38,034 nucleotides of DNA, taken from positions 1-38,034 of the forward strand of contig URDD01000018.1 in NCBI GenBank assembly GCA_900546395.1. The letters run 5' to 3'. Source of the stretch: an uncultured Bacteroidales bacterium. Lineage in GTDB: Bacteria; Bacteroidota; Bacteroidia; Bacteroidales; UBA932. Positions 23,548 to 31,890 of this stretch are shown piece by piece. A model generated the notes under the pieces. The model ran no database searches and was not told where the DNA came from. It was given only the letters and a program-made list of their open reading frames with translations. The position numbers were made by a program, and so were the translations under genes. The stretch's first letter is position 1, and every line of letters starts with the position of its first letter.

Positions 23548-23601
23548 TAGATGCACCGTCCGCCGGAACATATTGTTCCAGGACATGTAAAACCGAATGA
23601 T

Positions 23602-24174
23602 ATGAAACATCTTTTACCTGAATTGCCATACGCAAAAAATGCATTGGCACCGATTATGAGTGAGGAGACGCTGGAATACCATTACGGAAAGCATCTCCAG
23701 ACTTATATTGACAATCTGAACAAGATGATTGAAGGGTCTCCATATGAAGAGATGCCCTTGGATGAAATTGTGGTAAAATCTACAGGAGGCATTTTCAACA
23801 ACGCAGCACAGACATGGAACCACACTTTCTTTTTCGGAACTCTTACTCCGGATACTGTCCATGTTCCGGATGTACTGGAGAAGAAGATTAAAGAAACTTT
23901 CGGCACAATGGAAGCTTTCAAAGATGAGTTTTCCAAAGCTGCAGTCTCTCTGTTCGGGTCAGGATGGGTCTGGCTGGCTGCTGACAACGATGGCAGACTT
24001 GAAATAATCCAAGAATCAAATGCCGGCAATCCGTTGGTCCGAGGAATGAAGCCACTGCTTACGATAGATGTATGGGAGCACGCATATTATATCGACTACA
24101 GAAACAGAAGAGCAGCATTTATAGAAGGGTGGTGGAAGCTGGTTGACTGGCAGAAAGTGGCCGAAAGACTTTGA
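23602..24174 (+). CDS. sodB: iron-type superoxide dismutase
   Basis: A 190-residue cytoplasmic enzyme converting superoxide to oxygen and peroxide. Metal ligands are H27 (EYHYGKH), H74 (TWNHTF), D156 and H160 (DVWEHAYY). Gln70 in 'NNAAQTW' and the 'NAGNPL' segment are in the positions typical of Fe-type enzymes; such enzymes from Bacteroides can also use manganese. I start it at 23602 rather than 23551: the family begins with 'MKHLLPELPYAKNAL', and the upstream promoter places the transcript start after the first ATG. It has its own promoter. A rubredoxin gene follows, making a small oxygen-defence neighbourhood. Confidence 0.95.
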   Translation: MKHLLPELPYAKNALAPIMSEETLEYHYGKHLQTYIDNLNKMIEGSPYEEMPLDEIVVKSTGGIFNNAAQTWNHTFFFGTLTPDTVHVPDVLEKKIKETFGTMEAFKDEFSKAAVSLFGSGWVWLAADNDGRLEIIQESNAGNPLVRGMKPLLTIDVWEHAYYIDYRNRRAAFIEGWWKLVDWQKVAERL

Positions 24175-24212
24175 TACCTGCTGTTTTATTTTAAAGTTGC
24201 GAAAGAAGTCAT

Positions 24213-24243
24213 TTTGAAATTTGACTGGAAAATACTTTTTTTG
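24213..24243 (+). promoter_or_regulatory. possible promoter of the rubredoxin gene
   Basis: TTTG (24213-24216), 19 nt, then TTTTTTTG (24236-24243), one mismatch from TAnnTTTG. It lies 38 nt before the rubredoxin start. Confidence 0.4.
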
Positions 24244-24281
24244 CAGAAAATTAAATTTTATAAACTTAAATTGACAATACA

Positions 24282-24443
24282 ATGAAACGTTATGTTTGTA
24301 TCATCTGCGGATATGTTTATGATCCTGCAGTAGGTGACCCGGATAGCGGTATAGAGCCGGGAACTGCTTTTGAAGATCTTCCGGAAGATTGGGTTTGCCC
24401 TCTTTGCGGAGTAGGCAAGGATGACTTTAAAGTAGAAGAGTAA
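24282..24443 (+). CDS. rubredoxin
   Basis: A 53-residue one-iron electron carrier. The two Cys pairs that hold the iron are C6-x-x-C9 (YVCIICGYVY) and C39-x-x-C42 (WVCPLCGVGKDDF), with the usual 'D-P-D-x-G-I-x-P-G-T-x-F' in between. Size is normal for the family. In anaerobes rubredoxin passes electrons to rubrerythrin, superoxide reductase or flavodiiron proteins; none of these is in the window, but superoxide dismutase lies directly upstream. The gap of 107 nt and a possible promoter suggest separate transcription. A strong hairpin at 24463 ends it. Confidence 0.97.
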   Translation: MKRYVCIICGYVYDPAVGDPDSGIEPGTAFEDLPEDWVCPLCGVGKDDFKVEE

Positions 24444-24462
24444 AAGAGTCTTATGACCAAGC

Positions 24463-24492
24463 GAAGCCGCCTCATTTTTCCGAGGCGGCTTC
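24463..24492 (+). terminator. terminator after rubredoxin
   Basis: GAAGCCGCCTC (24463-24473) and GAGGCGGCTTC (24482-24492) form a perfect 11-bp GC-rich stem with an 8-nt loop, 19 nt after the rubredoxin stop. The rest of the gap to queH (to 24676) shows only a weak TGTCCG/CGGACA inverted repeat. Confidence 0.75.
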
Positions 24493-24676
24493 TTAGTTAT
24501 ACAGTCTGGAGCTATGTCAAAAATAAGGAGGCGTCAAAGGTGTCCTGACTACAGGTCTTTCTAACTGCTTTGTCCGTAAAAACCACCCTTTTCCCGGACA
24601 ATCGTAGGCAAGCAGAATCATGACAAGACATTTACGCCCACATTACCGCAATGTTGTCTAAAAACGATTATTTCCC

Positions 24677-25258
24677 TTATGATTTATTCATAGAGAACTC
24701 GCACCCGCAATACAACTGATTATAAAATCCGTATTCCTTTATTATTTGCCCTCGGCGCTCCTGCAACCCTCCCTTACGCCAGTTCTGGTCCCACCAGACC
24801 ACATCAGGATAAGCAGCCACAGCCTTTCTCCCTGCTTCATTTATCTGGTCCAGACTTTTCCAGCGGGAAGAAGCCAGTGTGGTAGTGATGATCTTGAGCC
24901 CATTTTCATGGGCAAACCGTGCTGCACGGGACAGGCGATACTCAAAACATTTGAGACAGCGGCAACCTCTTTCAGGCTCATTTTCCAAACCTCTGATTCC
25001 GGCTAACCATGCCTTATGGTCATAGTCATCATCTATGATTTCCAATCCGAGAGAACCGGCATATCTGGAACACTCATCTTTCCTTATGTTATACTCTTCA
25101 AGCGGATAGATATTCGGATTACAATAATATATGACAGGAGTAATTCCATTTTTCAGCATACACTCCACTATAGCCGATGAGCACGGAGCGCAGCAAGTAT
25201 GCAACAGGATACGCGTCTCCCCCTCCGGCACTTCCAAGATAAACTTTTCCTTTTTCAT
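24677..25258 (-). CDS. queH: epoxyqueuosine reductase QueH
   Basis: A 193-residue cytoplasmic enzyme (formerly DUF208) that reduces epoxyqueuosine to queuosine at position 34 of tRNAs, as a non-homologous replacement of the B12-dependent QueG. Cysteines for the iron-sulfur and second-iron centres are in place: C22-C23-x-x-C26 (HTCCAPC), C99, C101 and C104 (CRCLKC), and C184 and C186 (YCGCEF). I prefer the ATG at 25258: the family starts near 'KKEKFILEV', and a -7-like TACTTTTG at 25320-25313 would start the transcript after the ATG at 25315. No other queuosine genes lie nearby. It stands alone. Confidence 0.92.
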   Translation of the reverse strand: MKKEKFILEVPEGETRILLHTCCAPCSSAIVECMLKNGITPVIYYCNPNIYPLEEYNIRKDECSRYAGSLGLEIIDDDYDHKAWLAGIRGLENEPERGCRCLKCFEYRLSRAARFAHENGLKIITTTLASSRWKSLDQINEAGRKAVAAYPDVVWWDQNWRKGGLQERRGQIIKEYGFYNQLYCGCEFSMNKS

Positions 25259-25460
25259 GTTCTTTATGTTTACAGACTTCAAAATGACCGTAAGACACCG
25301 GAAATCCATCTGCAAAAGTAAGAAATATATGTTGGAAGATATTCATTTATTATGCTCCTTTGGCAAATTAACATACAAAATACCGCACTAAAAGCATCTG
25401 GCCTGTTTTTTGCAGCAGAAAACTTTTCACAATTACTTTTAAACATAAAATTTTAATAGT

Positions 25461-25865
25461 ATGAAAAAAACACTATCAGTATTGTTTGCTGCGGCTTCAA
25501 TGGCAATGTTTGCATCGTGCTGCGGGAATGCCGAACTGAACGGCAAATGGGAGATCGTCAACATCAACGGCAAAGAAGTAGAGGCTGTAGAGAATGATCC
25601 TTTTATCGAATTCAACGCTGAAGAGGGCCGCGTACACGGACACACAAGCTGCAACATAATGAACGGAAGCTTCAAGCAGGAAGGCAAAAAGCTTACTTTC
25701 AGCGACATGGCTACAACTATGATGGCTGGTCCTGATGCTCAGCTCGAAAGAGAAGTTCTGGACGCAATCAACGCTACTGCATCTGTAAAGAAAGAGGGTG
25801 ATGACAAACTCCAGCTTCTTGACGCAGAAGGTAAAGTACTTATGATTCTCGACAAAGAGAACTAA
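25461..25865 (+). CDS. META-domain lipoprotein (HslJ-like)
   Basis: A 134-residue lipoprotein with lipobox Cys20 (MFASC) and one META/HslJ domain covering the rest: 'LNGKWEIVNINGKEV' at the start, 'CNIMNGSFKQEGKKLTFSDMATTMMAG' in the middle, and a final beta hairpin. META domains occur in envelope proteins linked to stress or motility, such as HslJ; no enzymatic function is established. A weak -7-like TACTTTTA lies 20 nt upstream. It is followed by the tRNA-Ser gene, which has its own promoter. Confidence 0.9.
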   Translation: MKKTLSVLFAAASMAMFASCCGNAELNGKWEIVNINGKEVEAVENDPFIEFNAEEGRVHGHTSCNIMNGSFKQEGKKLTFSDMATTMMAGPDAQLEREVLDAINATASVKKEGDDKLQLLDAEGKVLMILDKEN

Positions 25866-25879
25866 TCTTAAATACAACG

Positions 25880-25910
25880 GTTGCAAAAAGCGAAATTATC
25901 GTTATATTTG
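25880..25910 (+). promoter_or_regulatory. promoter of tRNA-Ser
   Basis: GTTG (25880-25883), 19 nt, then TATATTTG (25903-25910), a perfect -7 placed 15 nt before the first base of the tRNA. Confidence 0.68.
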
Positions 25911-25925
25911 CAGCCGTTGATTTTT

Positions 25926-26013
25926 GGAGAGATGCTCGAGTGGCTTAAGAGGCACGCCTGGAAAGCGTGTAGGCGCCAAAAGTGCCACGGGGGTTCGAAT
26001 CCCCCTCTCTCCG
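25926..26013 (+). tRNA. tRNA-Ser (anticodon GGA)
   Basis: Acceptor arms GGAGAGA (25926-25932) and TCTCTCC (26006-26012) pair perfectly, with discriminator G26013. The anticodon loop CTGGAAA carries GGA, reading UCC and UCU serine codons. A long variable arm (GGCGCC...GGTGCC-like) fits the class II tRNA-Ser shape, and the T-loop is GGTTCGAAT. At 88 nt the length is normal. CCA is not encoded. Confidence 0.96.
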
Positions 26014-26023
26014 CAAACACCTG

Positions 26024-26053
26024 AAGCCCAGTGCGATAGCACCGGGCTTTTTT
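26024..26053 (+). terminator. terminator after tRNA-Ser
   Basis: AAGCCCAGTGC (26024-26034) pairs with GCACCGGGCTT (26039-26049), with one A-C mismatch and a GATA tetraloop, followed by a T-run to 26053. It begins 11 nt after the tRNA. Confidence 0.82.
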
Positions 26054-26054
26054 A

Positions 26055-26178
26055 TTTCTCCGTTGGAAGCTTGCTTGCATAAGGAGAAAAATAAAAAACC
26101 GAAAAGGCCGGAAGGCCGTGGGCTTCTGAGTGTTTGCAAGGGCCTCCGCGGCAAGCGGCAGGGGAAAAGACTTGCAAA
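26055..26178. other. highly structured stretch between the tRNA and its 3' duplicate
   Basis: Three hairpins lie in 124 nt: TTTCTCC/GGAGAAA (26055-26089); GGCC-GGAA-GGCC with a GNRA-type tetraloop (26106-26117); and a long stem with outer TTTGCAAG/CTTGCAAA (26133-26140, 26171-26178) and inner CCTCCGC/GCGG(C)AGG around GGCAA (26143-26162). It does not code for a credible protein. It could be a small RNA or the remains of an integrated element. Confidence 0.45.
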
Positions 26179-26186
26179 GCAAGGCT

Positions 26187-26205
26187 AATCCCCCTCTCTA
26201 CGCAA
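26187..26205 (+). repeat. duplicate of the tRNA-Ser 3' end, possible att-site remnant
   Basis: Nineteen bases here match 18 of 19 at 25998-26016, which span the T-arm/acceptor 3' end of tRNA-Ser; the only difference is C to A near the end of the acceptor stem. The distance between copies is 189 bp. Such direct repeats of a tRNA 3' end typically mark the ends of an integrated element. No integrase lies between. Confidence 0.55.
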
Positions 26206-26226
26206 TCAACAGATACTATCTGAGGT

Positions 26227-28116
26227 TTACTTGGATCTTACCATTGACGCAAACTGCTTTCTCACAGACTCGGCAGTACTTCCCGAAGTCTGAGTCAAAT
26301 CTGAAAAATTAACATCTCCTGTCCATTGACCTGAAATGGTATACCCTTTATCATCAGTAAAATTCATATTGAAGACATATTTATTACCAGACTTGGACAC
26401 ATTCATTGTACCTCCGGCAAGTGGAGCAAGTTTCTGAGTATTACCATCTTGATCCTGACTTGACGTATCTCCATACCAGCTATACAGAAGATCTCCGCCA
26501 CCTCTTGGATAAAATCCAGGAATTATCTGACCGGACTTAAACTCAGAGTAATCACCGGAAATTGTATAAATCCCCTCCGAAATCTGCAAGCCTCCGTTTT
26601 TATCTGTGAAGAACTCCAATGAAATAGTATCACCCGGATCATCTCCCATAAAATATAGCAGCCATGAATCCAACCCTACATGCAGATAATCTCCCATATA
26701 ATAAGCCATAGCCTTTGTGCTCTCTGGAAAATCAAGCTGATAATCAGAAGTCAGAACACTTGACAGATACTCTCTGCTCGAATTGTCACATTTATTCTGC
26801 AAATCCACTCCGCCACTGTAAGAACCTTTTATTTCAACCCCGTCTTCTGTTACAAAATTAAATTCAAATGTATAAGAAGACCCTGAGCCTGAAACCTTCA
26901 TTGTACCTCCTGTAATCACACCTAATGTATTGCGTCCAGTCTTGGAATCAATATGCTTTAAGATAGTGCCCAACTCAACTGTTGTACCATAGAAATCAGT
27001 CACTTCTCCCTTTGTGAATGTCCTAGGGACACGATGCTGATGATTAGTTCCGTAAGATACGGTATATGTTCCGTTTTCTATAGGAACCGTGCTGACAGAT
27101 GTATCCTCCAGCTTCTGTGTAAAGACATACATCATCTGAAGTTTGTAACCATCTACCAGATTACCTGATGCATTACGTTCTCCTGCATAGAACTCCAACA
27201 ACATATCATCGCTGAACGGATAGAACCAGTTTCCGTAATAACGGCCACTTGCCGCAGTAAATATCACATTCTGAGGCTCTTCAAAACGGCCGGCTGCAGT
27301 AGCCCCTTGTACGAACTGTATAGGTCCGCTGTATTTTACCTTAATTTCTTCCCCTCCTTCAAGAAGTACCAAATCGACATCTAGTGAATACGTATTGCCA
27401 TCACGGGCTACATTGACTGCACCTGAAATGAAAGGCATGTATTTAACACCTTCTGCTGTATCATCAACACGTTTGCACAGATAAGAAGAAGACGGGTCCC
27501 AAGTAAACGGAGTCTTGCTCCCGGCTTTATACTCTCCGTCAGGAAGGACCGCGTTGATAGGATCCGTATCCTTTACATTGAACAGTTCAAGACTCACATA
27601 CATATCCCCAACATTAACAGGCTCCCAATTCTCATTTATATCAGAGTTTCCCAATGCAATGGAATAATTTCCTGCTCCTGCTGAATTTGCATCGCTATAG
27701 ACAGCATCAAGCAAAATGACTTCACTGCCTAATGTTGTCATCTTGAGAGGTTCTGATGACAGGACATTCCCTTTTCCGGAAACTGCCGCAACTATCACAA
27801 ACTCAGTAAAGGCCGGCAAATCATCAATAATTACTGTTGATTTACTTACTGCAGTATTGAGAGATGTACCTGTTGCAAGGATATCTTCAGCGGAGGGAAC
27901 AGACTCATCAGCGGTTCCATACCACCAGGCACACTTTTCAGCATTCGTATGGTTCACTACAAATGTAAGGGTACTTTCAGTAGCCTCTACCTGCTCAAGG
28001 GTTACAGTCATCTCACTTCCTGCCGTATCTGTATCTTTATTACAAGATGATAGTGACAATATTGCCAACGAAGTCAAAACAGTTGACAAAAACACTGTCG
28101 AAAAAAATCTTTTCAT
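26227..28116 (-). CDS. repeat lipoprotein with CAW module, function unknown
   Basis: A 629-residue lipoprotein with lipobox Cys25 (LSSC). Residues about 35-130 form an FN3-like module with the pattern 'A-T-x-S-x-L-T-F-x-V ... A-E-K-C-A-W ... V-P-S-A-E-D-I-L-A-x-G ... F-V-I-V-A-A-V-S-G-K'. The same module begins the lipoprotein at 28196-30124 and the protease at 30361-31806. Then come three beta-rich domains of about 130-165 residues, each with 'L-P-x-G-x-Y' and, later, 'G-G-x-M-x-V-S-x-S-G-x-x-Y-x-F-x-x-N-F ... G-x-x-I-x-G-x-x-S/T-G'. No catalytic motif is visible. It starts 79 nt after the related gene at 28196-30124, likely in one operon. A ligand-binding or matrix role is a guess. Confidence 0.8.
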   Translation of the reverse strand: MKRFFSTVFLSTVLTSLAILSLSSCNKDTDTAGSEMTVTLEQVEATESTLTFVVNHTNAEKCAWWYGTADESVPSAEDILATGTSLNTAVSKSTVIIDDLPAFTEFVIVAAVSGKGNVLSSEPLKMTTLGSEVILLDAVYSDANSAGAGNYSIALGNSDINENWEPVNVGDMYVSLELFNVKDTDPINAVLPDGEYKAGSKTPFTWDPSSSYLCKRVDDTAEGVKYMPFISGAVNVARDGNTYSLDVDLVLLEGGEEIKVKYSGPIQFVQGATAAGRFEEPQNVIFTAASGRYYGNWFYPFSDDMLLEFYAGERNASGNLVDGYKLQMMYVFTQKLEDTSVSTVPIENGTYTVSYGTNHQHRVPRTFTKGEVTDFYGTTVELGTILKHIDSKTGRNTLGVITGGTMKVSGSGSSYTFEFNFVTEDGVEIKGSYSGGVDLQNKCDNSSREYLSSVLTSDYQLDFPESTKAMAYYMGDYLHVGLDSWLLYFMGDDPGDTISLEFFTDKNGGLQISEGIYTISGDYSEFKSGQIIPGFYPRGGGDLLYSWYGDTSSQDQDGNTQKLAPLAGGTMNVSKSGNKYVFNMNFTDDKGYTISGQWTGDVNFSDLTQTSGSTAESVRKQFASMVRSK

Positions 28117-28195
28117 TGTTTAGTGAATTAATTATACTTAAGTATTATAATAATCTACAGCTTTTTAGAAGCTGCTGTATTTTCTTCAAGATTCC

Positions 28196-30124
28196 TTATT
28201 GCATATCTCCTATCTTACCTTCAAAAGTACCTTTGAAGATACGGTCATCATCACGGCCTGTCAAATTCATATCAAATTTATAAGTATCGCCGTTTTTGGT
28301 CACTATGACCTTGCCAGCCTTGAAATAATTTGAACCTTTGTTCTGAATATCAAGAGAAGAATTTATACCTATGGTTCCCGGAGCGTTCGTATCTGCATAT
28401 GTGTAAGTTCCTTCAGGAAGGATTCCAGATCCTGCCTCTGCATAGAAATGAAGAGACATTTCATGAGTCCAGGAATCGTCATTCATCTTCACAATAAAAT
28501 AGCCTTCATTAGGTTTTGAATTAAAATGAAACTTGGCAGCATTCATCACAAAGTTATAAACATTCTCAGGCTCTGAAGGTTCAGACGGCATATCCTTAAT
28601 CTCTCCCGTGAAAGTGATTTTCAACAATGTGGATTCAATCTTGGATGTCAGATTCATACTGACAGCATATACATTGTCCTCCTTTGAAACCTCTATGGTT
28701 CCGGCACTTAAATCGTGTCTTGCGGTAACAGAAGACTGATAAAGTTCAACATAACTTTTTGAGCCAATAGAACCGTCCTCAACGGAATATGTACCGGCAG
28801 GCAAAGCTGCAGATCCGGCAACTGCATAAAAATCAATGGCCATATCAAAACTCCAGTTCGCATCGTTGAATTTTACATAGAACTGTCCCTTTTCCTGGTC
28901 ACTGTTGAACAGTATAGCAGATGTTGCCACTAGTTCAATGATTTTCTGCTCCTCATCCTCCATTCCTTTTATCTTTCCTTCAAAAGCTACCTTGTAAAGA
29001 CGATTGTCATCACGTCCGATAAGACTGGTCTCAACCTTATAATTGCCACCTGACTTAGTCACTGTCACCGTTCCTGACTTGAAATAGTTGGAACCTTTGT
29101 TCTTAATATCAAGACAGCTTCCCATACCGATTGTTCCAGGTGTTTTTGAATCACTCACAGTATATACTCCATCAGGAAGGATTCCTGATCCGGCTGCCGC
29201 GTAGAACTGCAGAGACATTTCGTGAGTCCAGGCTTCATTATTCATCTTAACAAGAAAATAGCCGTTCTCTGGTTCCGAATTAGGATGAAGACTGGCTGCA
29301 CTCATCGTAACATCAACTGTTTCAGATGGTTCAACCGGCATATTCTTTATCTCTCCCTCATAATGACTCTTATAGATCTTGCCATCTTCAGCTGCTACAA
29401 GATTTATATCCAAGACATATTTCTGACCATCCTTTTTAACCTCAACTGTGCCATCCTTAAACATAACTACAGTAGTGCTTGTAGCACCTACTGGTTTGAT
29501 ATTCAAAAATGTATATCCATCATTCAGGGTATTCGGTTCTTCTCCATTTCCTATTGTATATGTTCCTGCAGGTAAAGCGGCTGCATCTTCAGCAGCAAAG
29601 AAATCAAGTTTGAGATCATGTTCTCCTTTGGCGTCCTTCATCACTATATAGAACTCGCCAGGATCCGCATACTGGTTATCACACACTACATCCGAGAAAG
29701 TCATTTCATACGGTGTGTCAGGATCAGGTTCAGGGCCAGCCGTATCTTCGAGAGTTGTCATATCAAGTTTCGCGGAAACAACTGTACCATCCCGGCCGGA
29801 AACTGCTACAATAATTGTATATCTGGTAGAAGGTTCGAGTTCCGGTACAGTAATGGTTGATACCGTCTCAGCTGGTGCTTCTGTTCCATTTGAGATAATA
29901 TGATTTGCCTGAGGAAGCTCATTGCCATCTATAACATAACCCCAGGCACATTTCACGGCATTGACAGGTTCGACTGTAAAAGTCAAGGATGTAGGGGTCG
30001 CTTCCCCTTTACTTAAAGTCACTTCAGGCAGTTTTACCTCTTCGGCAGCCTCTTTACATGACACGACTGTCAACGACATAGCCACGCATGTCGCAAATAA
30101 GGATAATAGTCTGATTTTCTTCAT
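28196..30124 (-). CDS. repeat lipoprotein with CAW module and four tandem domains
   Basis: A 642-residue lipoprotein with lipobox Cys23 (VVSC). The N-terminal module (about 30-128) contains 'AVKCAWGYV' and 'YTIIVAVSGRDG', as in its two neighbours. Four repeats of about 120-125 residues follow. Each has a first strand of the type 'F-Y-I/V-V-K-M-N-D', then 'L-P-x-G-T-Y-T', 'G-x-V-x-V-x-K-x-G' and a closing 'F-E-G-K-I-x-x-M'. Repeats two and four are far more alike than either is to repeat three; long stretches such as 'NNEAWTHEMSLQFYA' against 'NDDSWTHEMSLHFYA' and 'NKGSNYFK' are shared. No enzyme signature is seen. It is transcribed away from the C11 protease gene, 236 bp apart. Confidence 0.82.
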   Translation of the reverse strand: MKKIRLLSLFATCVAMSLTVVSCKEAAEEVKLPEVTLSKGEATPTSLTFTVEPVNAVKCAWGYVIDGNELPQANHIISNGTEAPAETVSTITVPELEPSTRYTIIVAVSGRDGTVVSAKLDMTTLEDTAGPEPDPDTPYEMTFSDVVCDNQYADPGEFYIVMKDAKGEHDLKLDFFAAEDAAALPAGTYTIGNGEEPNTLNDGYTFLNIKPVGATSTTVVMFKDGTVEVKKDGQKYVLDINLVAAEDGKIYKSHYEGEIKNMPVEPSETVDVTMSAASLHPNSEPENGYFLVKMNNEAWTHEMSLQFYAAAGSGILPDGVYTVSDSKTPGTIGMGSCLDIKNKGSNYFKSGTVTVTKSGGNYKVETSLIGRDDNRLYKVAFEGKIKGMEDEEQKIIELVATSAILFNSDQEKGQFYVKFNDANWSFDMAIDFYAVAGSAALPAGTYSVEDGSIGSKSYVELYQSSVTARHDLSAGTIEVSKEDNVYAVSMNLTSKIESTLLKITFTGEIKDMPSEPSEPENVYNFVMNAAKFHFNSKPNEGYFIVKMNDDSWTHEMSLHFYAEAGSGILPEGTYTYADTNAPGTIGINSSLDIQNKGSNYFKAGKVIVTKNGDTYKFDMNLTGRDDDRIFKGTFEGKIGDMQ

Positions 30125-30275
30125 TTTAAAAGTGGGTTTAAGTTATCAGCCTTAATAAATAAATCTGTATAAAACAAATATTTCTGTCACAAGGTAAGAA
30201 AAAAAACAACAGATACTACAGTACTTACAAAAAAATATTACTATCTTTTTTTGCAGTTCTCTTGTTACTAACAGC

Positions 30276-30306
30276 TTGCACTTGAAAATAATTTTATCTA
30301 CATTTA
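30276..30306 (+). promoter_or_regulatory. possible promoter of the C11 protease gene
   Basis: TTGC (30276-30279), 19 nt, then TACATTTA (30299-30306), one mismatch from TAnnTTTG. A similar TACATTTA lies before the lipoprotein gene at 2248. On the other strand an AATATTTG (30182-30175) may serve the gene at 28196-30124. Confidence 0.35.
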
Positions 30307-30360
30307 CGCTTTAGCACTTAAGATTTTATTCAAAAGCCACTTTATTATATTAATATTGTT

Positions 30361-31806
30361 ATGAGAAAATTACATTTGCTCTATTTGATTACAGTCACAT
30401 TATCCGGACTGGGCTTTTCTCTTGCATCCTGTACTAAAGAAGATAAAACAGCACCCGCAGTTACTGTAACAATGGGTGACGCTACGGATCACAGCATCTC
30501 TTTTACAGTAACTCCAGACAATGCGACCGAATGTGCCTGGATATGCATTGAATCAGGAAATCCAATACCATCAGCAGAAAGCATATTGGCCGGAGGTAAA
30601 AAAATAAACGCAGACACGCCATCTACTGTAACGGCAGGCGGTCTGGAATCTCAAACAACATATAGTATAATAGCTGCTGTTTCAGGCAAAGGAGGCACTG
30701 CCATATCCATTCCGGTAGAAATGTCCACACAAAAGCAACGCAGCCACACTCTTATAGTGTATATGATGGGCAACAACGGCCTTGAAAAATTCATGGACAA
30801 TAACCTTAACAAAATAATGGGAGTGGCTGACCGGATACCGGAAAATGGAAGGATTGCAGTGTTTTATGACCGTGGAAACTATACGCGGCTGACAGAACTT
30901 GTAAAAGCTGAAGACGGGCGCATAATACAGGATGTTATCCAAGAATTTGCACCTGACAATACTTCATCTGTAGATCCTGATTTCATGACTGGAATCATCA
31001 ATATTATAAAAGAGAAGATGCCGGCTGAAACATATGGGCTGATAATGTCATCTCATGGAGGAGGATGGGTTCCATCTGATACATATGACCGATATCTGCT
31101 TGCTGAAACTGAAACCAATAGTCTCAAGCGCACTACACGCTTTTTCGGCCAGGATGATATGGACTGCATGGAAATTCCCGACCTGTCGAAGGCGCTGGCT
31201 GGCATCCGTTACGAGTACATTCTCTTCGATGCATGCTTTATGTCTTCTATAGAAGCCTTGTATGATATGAGAAAAAATACAAACTATATTATAGCCTCAT
31301 CAGCGGAGGTTCTTGGCACAGGATTCCCCTATCAGGAAATAATACCGCTTCTGTTCCGCCCGGATCACGGATTGGAAGAATCATGTGAGGCCTTCATGAA
31401 ACTGTACCGCAAATCATCAGGCACAATATCTCTGATTGACTGCAATGAACTGGACAACCTTGCAGCAAGGATGAAAGACATCAATGCTGTCTCAGGCTCT
31501 ATATCAGATATTTCCCAAATACAGCATTACGACGGTTTCAAAACTCACCTGTTTTTCGATCTTGAGCAATATGCTACAGCCTTGACTTCTGACAAGAACC
31601 TTACTGATGCTTTCCTCAATGCCCTTAAAGCAGCAGTCCCATATACTGATCATTCACCAACATTCTATTCCGAATGCGGAAAGCCTCAGACAATAGACCT
31701 TCCGGAAAGTTGCGGACTTACCTGCCACATAGCACAGGCAGCGGATCCTGAGATACATAAGGATTTTCTCAAAACTGACTGGGCAAAAGATACAGAAGCC
31801 AAATAA
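30361..31806 (+). CDS. clostripain-family (C11) cysteine protease lipoprotein with CAW module
   Basis: A 481-residue lipoprotein with lipobox Cys24 (LASC). The FN3-like module at about 32-123 contains 'ATECAWICI', 'PSAESILAGG' and 'YSIIAAVSGKGG', closely like the neighbouring lipoproteins. Residues about 128-450 are a clostripain-like peptidase: 'HTLIVYMMGNNGLE', the catalytic His232 in 'MSSHGGGW', and Cys292 in 'LFDACFMSS' following D290. Clan CD members of this type cut after Arg or Lys and are often activated by self-cleavage; fragipain of B. fragilis, which activates fragilysin, is a known relative. The lipobox points to an envelope or surface location. It is divergent from the two lipoprotein genes sharing its module, which might be its substrates or scaffold partners (inference). 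Confidence 0.92.
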   Translation: MRKLHLLYLITVTLSGLGFSLASCTKEDKTAPAVTVTMGDATDHSISFTVTPDNATECAWICIESGNPIPSAESILAGGKKINADTPSTVTAGGLESQTTYSIIAAVSGKGGTAISIPVEMSTQKQRSHTLIVYMMGNNGLEKFMDNNLNKIMGVADRIPENGRIAVFYDRGNYTRLTELVKAEDGRIIQDVIQEFAPDNTSSVDPDFMTGIINIIKEKMPAETYGLIMSSHGGGWVPSDTYDRYLLAETETNSLKRTTRFFGQDDMDCMEIPDLSKALAGIRYEYILFDACFMSSIEALYDMRKNTNYIIASSAEVLGTGFPYQEIIPLLFRPDHGLEESCEAFMKLYRKSSGTISLIDCNELDNLAARMKDINAVSGSISDISQIQHYDGFKTHLFFDLEQYATALTSDKNLTDAFLNALKAAVPYTDHSPTFYSECGKPQTIDLPESCGLTCHIAQAADPEIHKDFLKTDWAKDTEAK

Positions 31807-31823
31807 TAAATACCATGGGCAAA

Positions 31824-31868
31824 TATATATGGGGGCTGAACTCCAAAACGAGCCAGCCCCCATATATA
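31824..31868. terminator. bidirectional terminator between protease and GH97 genes
   Basis: TATATATGGGGGCTG (31824-31838) pairs perfectly with CAGCCCCCATATATA (31854-31868) around a 15-nt loop, between convergent genes 18 and 22 nt away. Confidence 0.75.
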
Positions 31869-31890
31869 AAATCAATGTTTGCATTTAATA

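Noticed and set aside
23551..23601. A 17-codon N-terminal extension of superoxide dismutase
   Set aside because: The first ATG lies at or before the predicted transcript start, and the family begins at the second ATG.
25868..26188. Open frames over the tRNA-Ser region on both strands, including a 'GGFEPP'-type peptide
   Set aside because: These are translations of the tRNA and its flanks, a well-known artefact.
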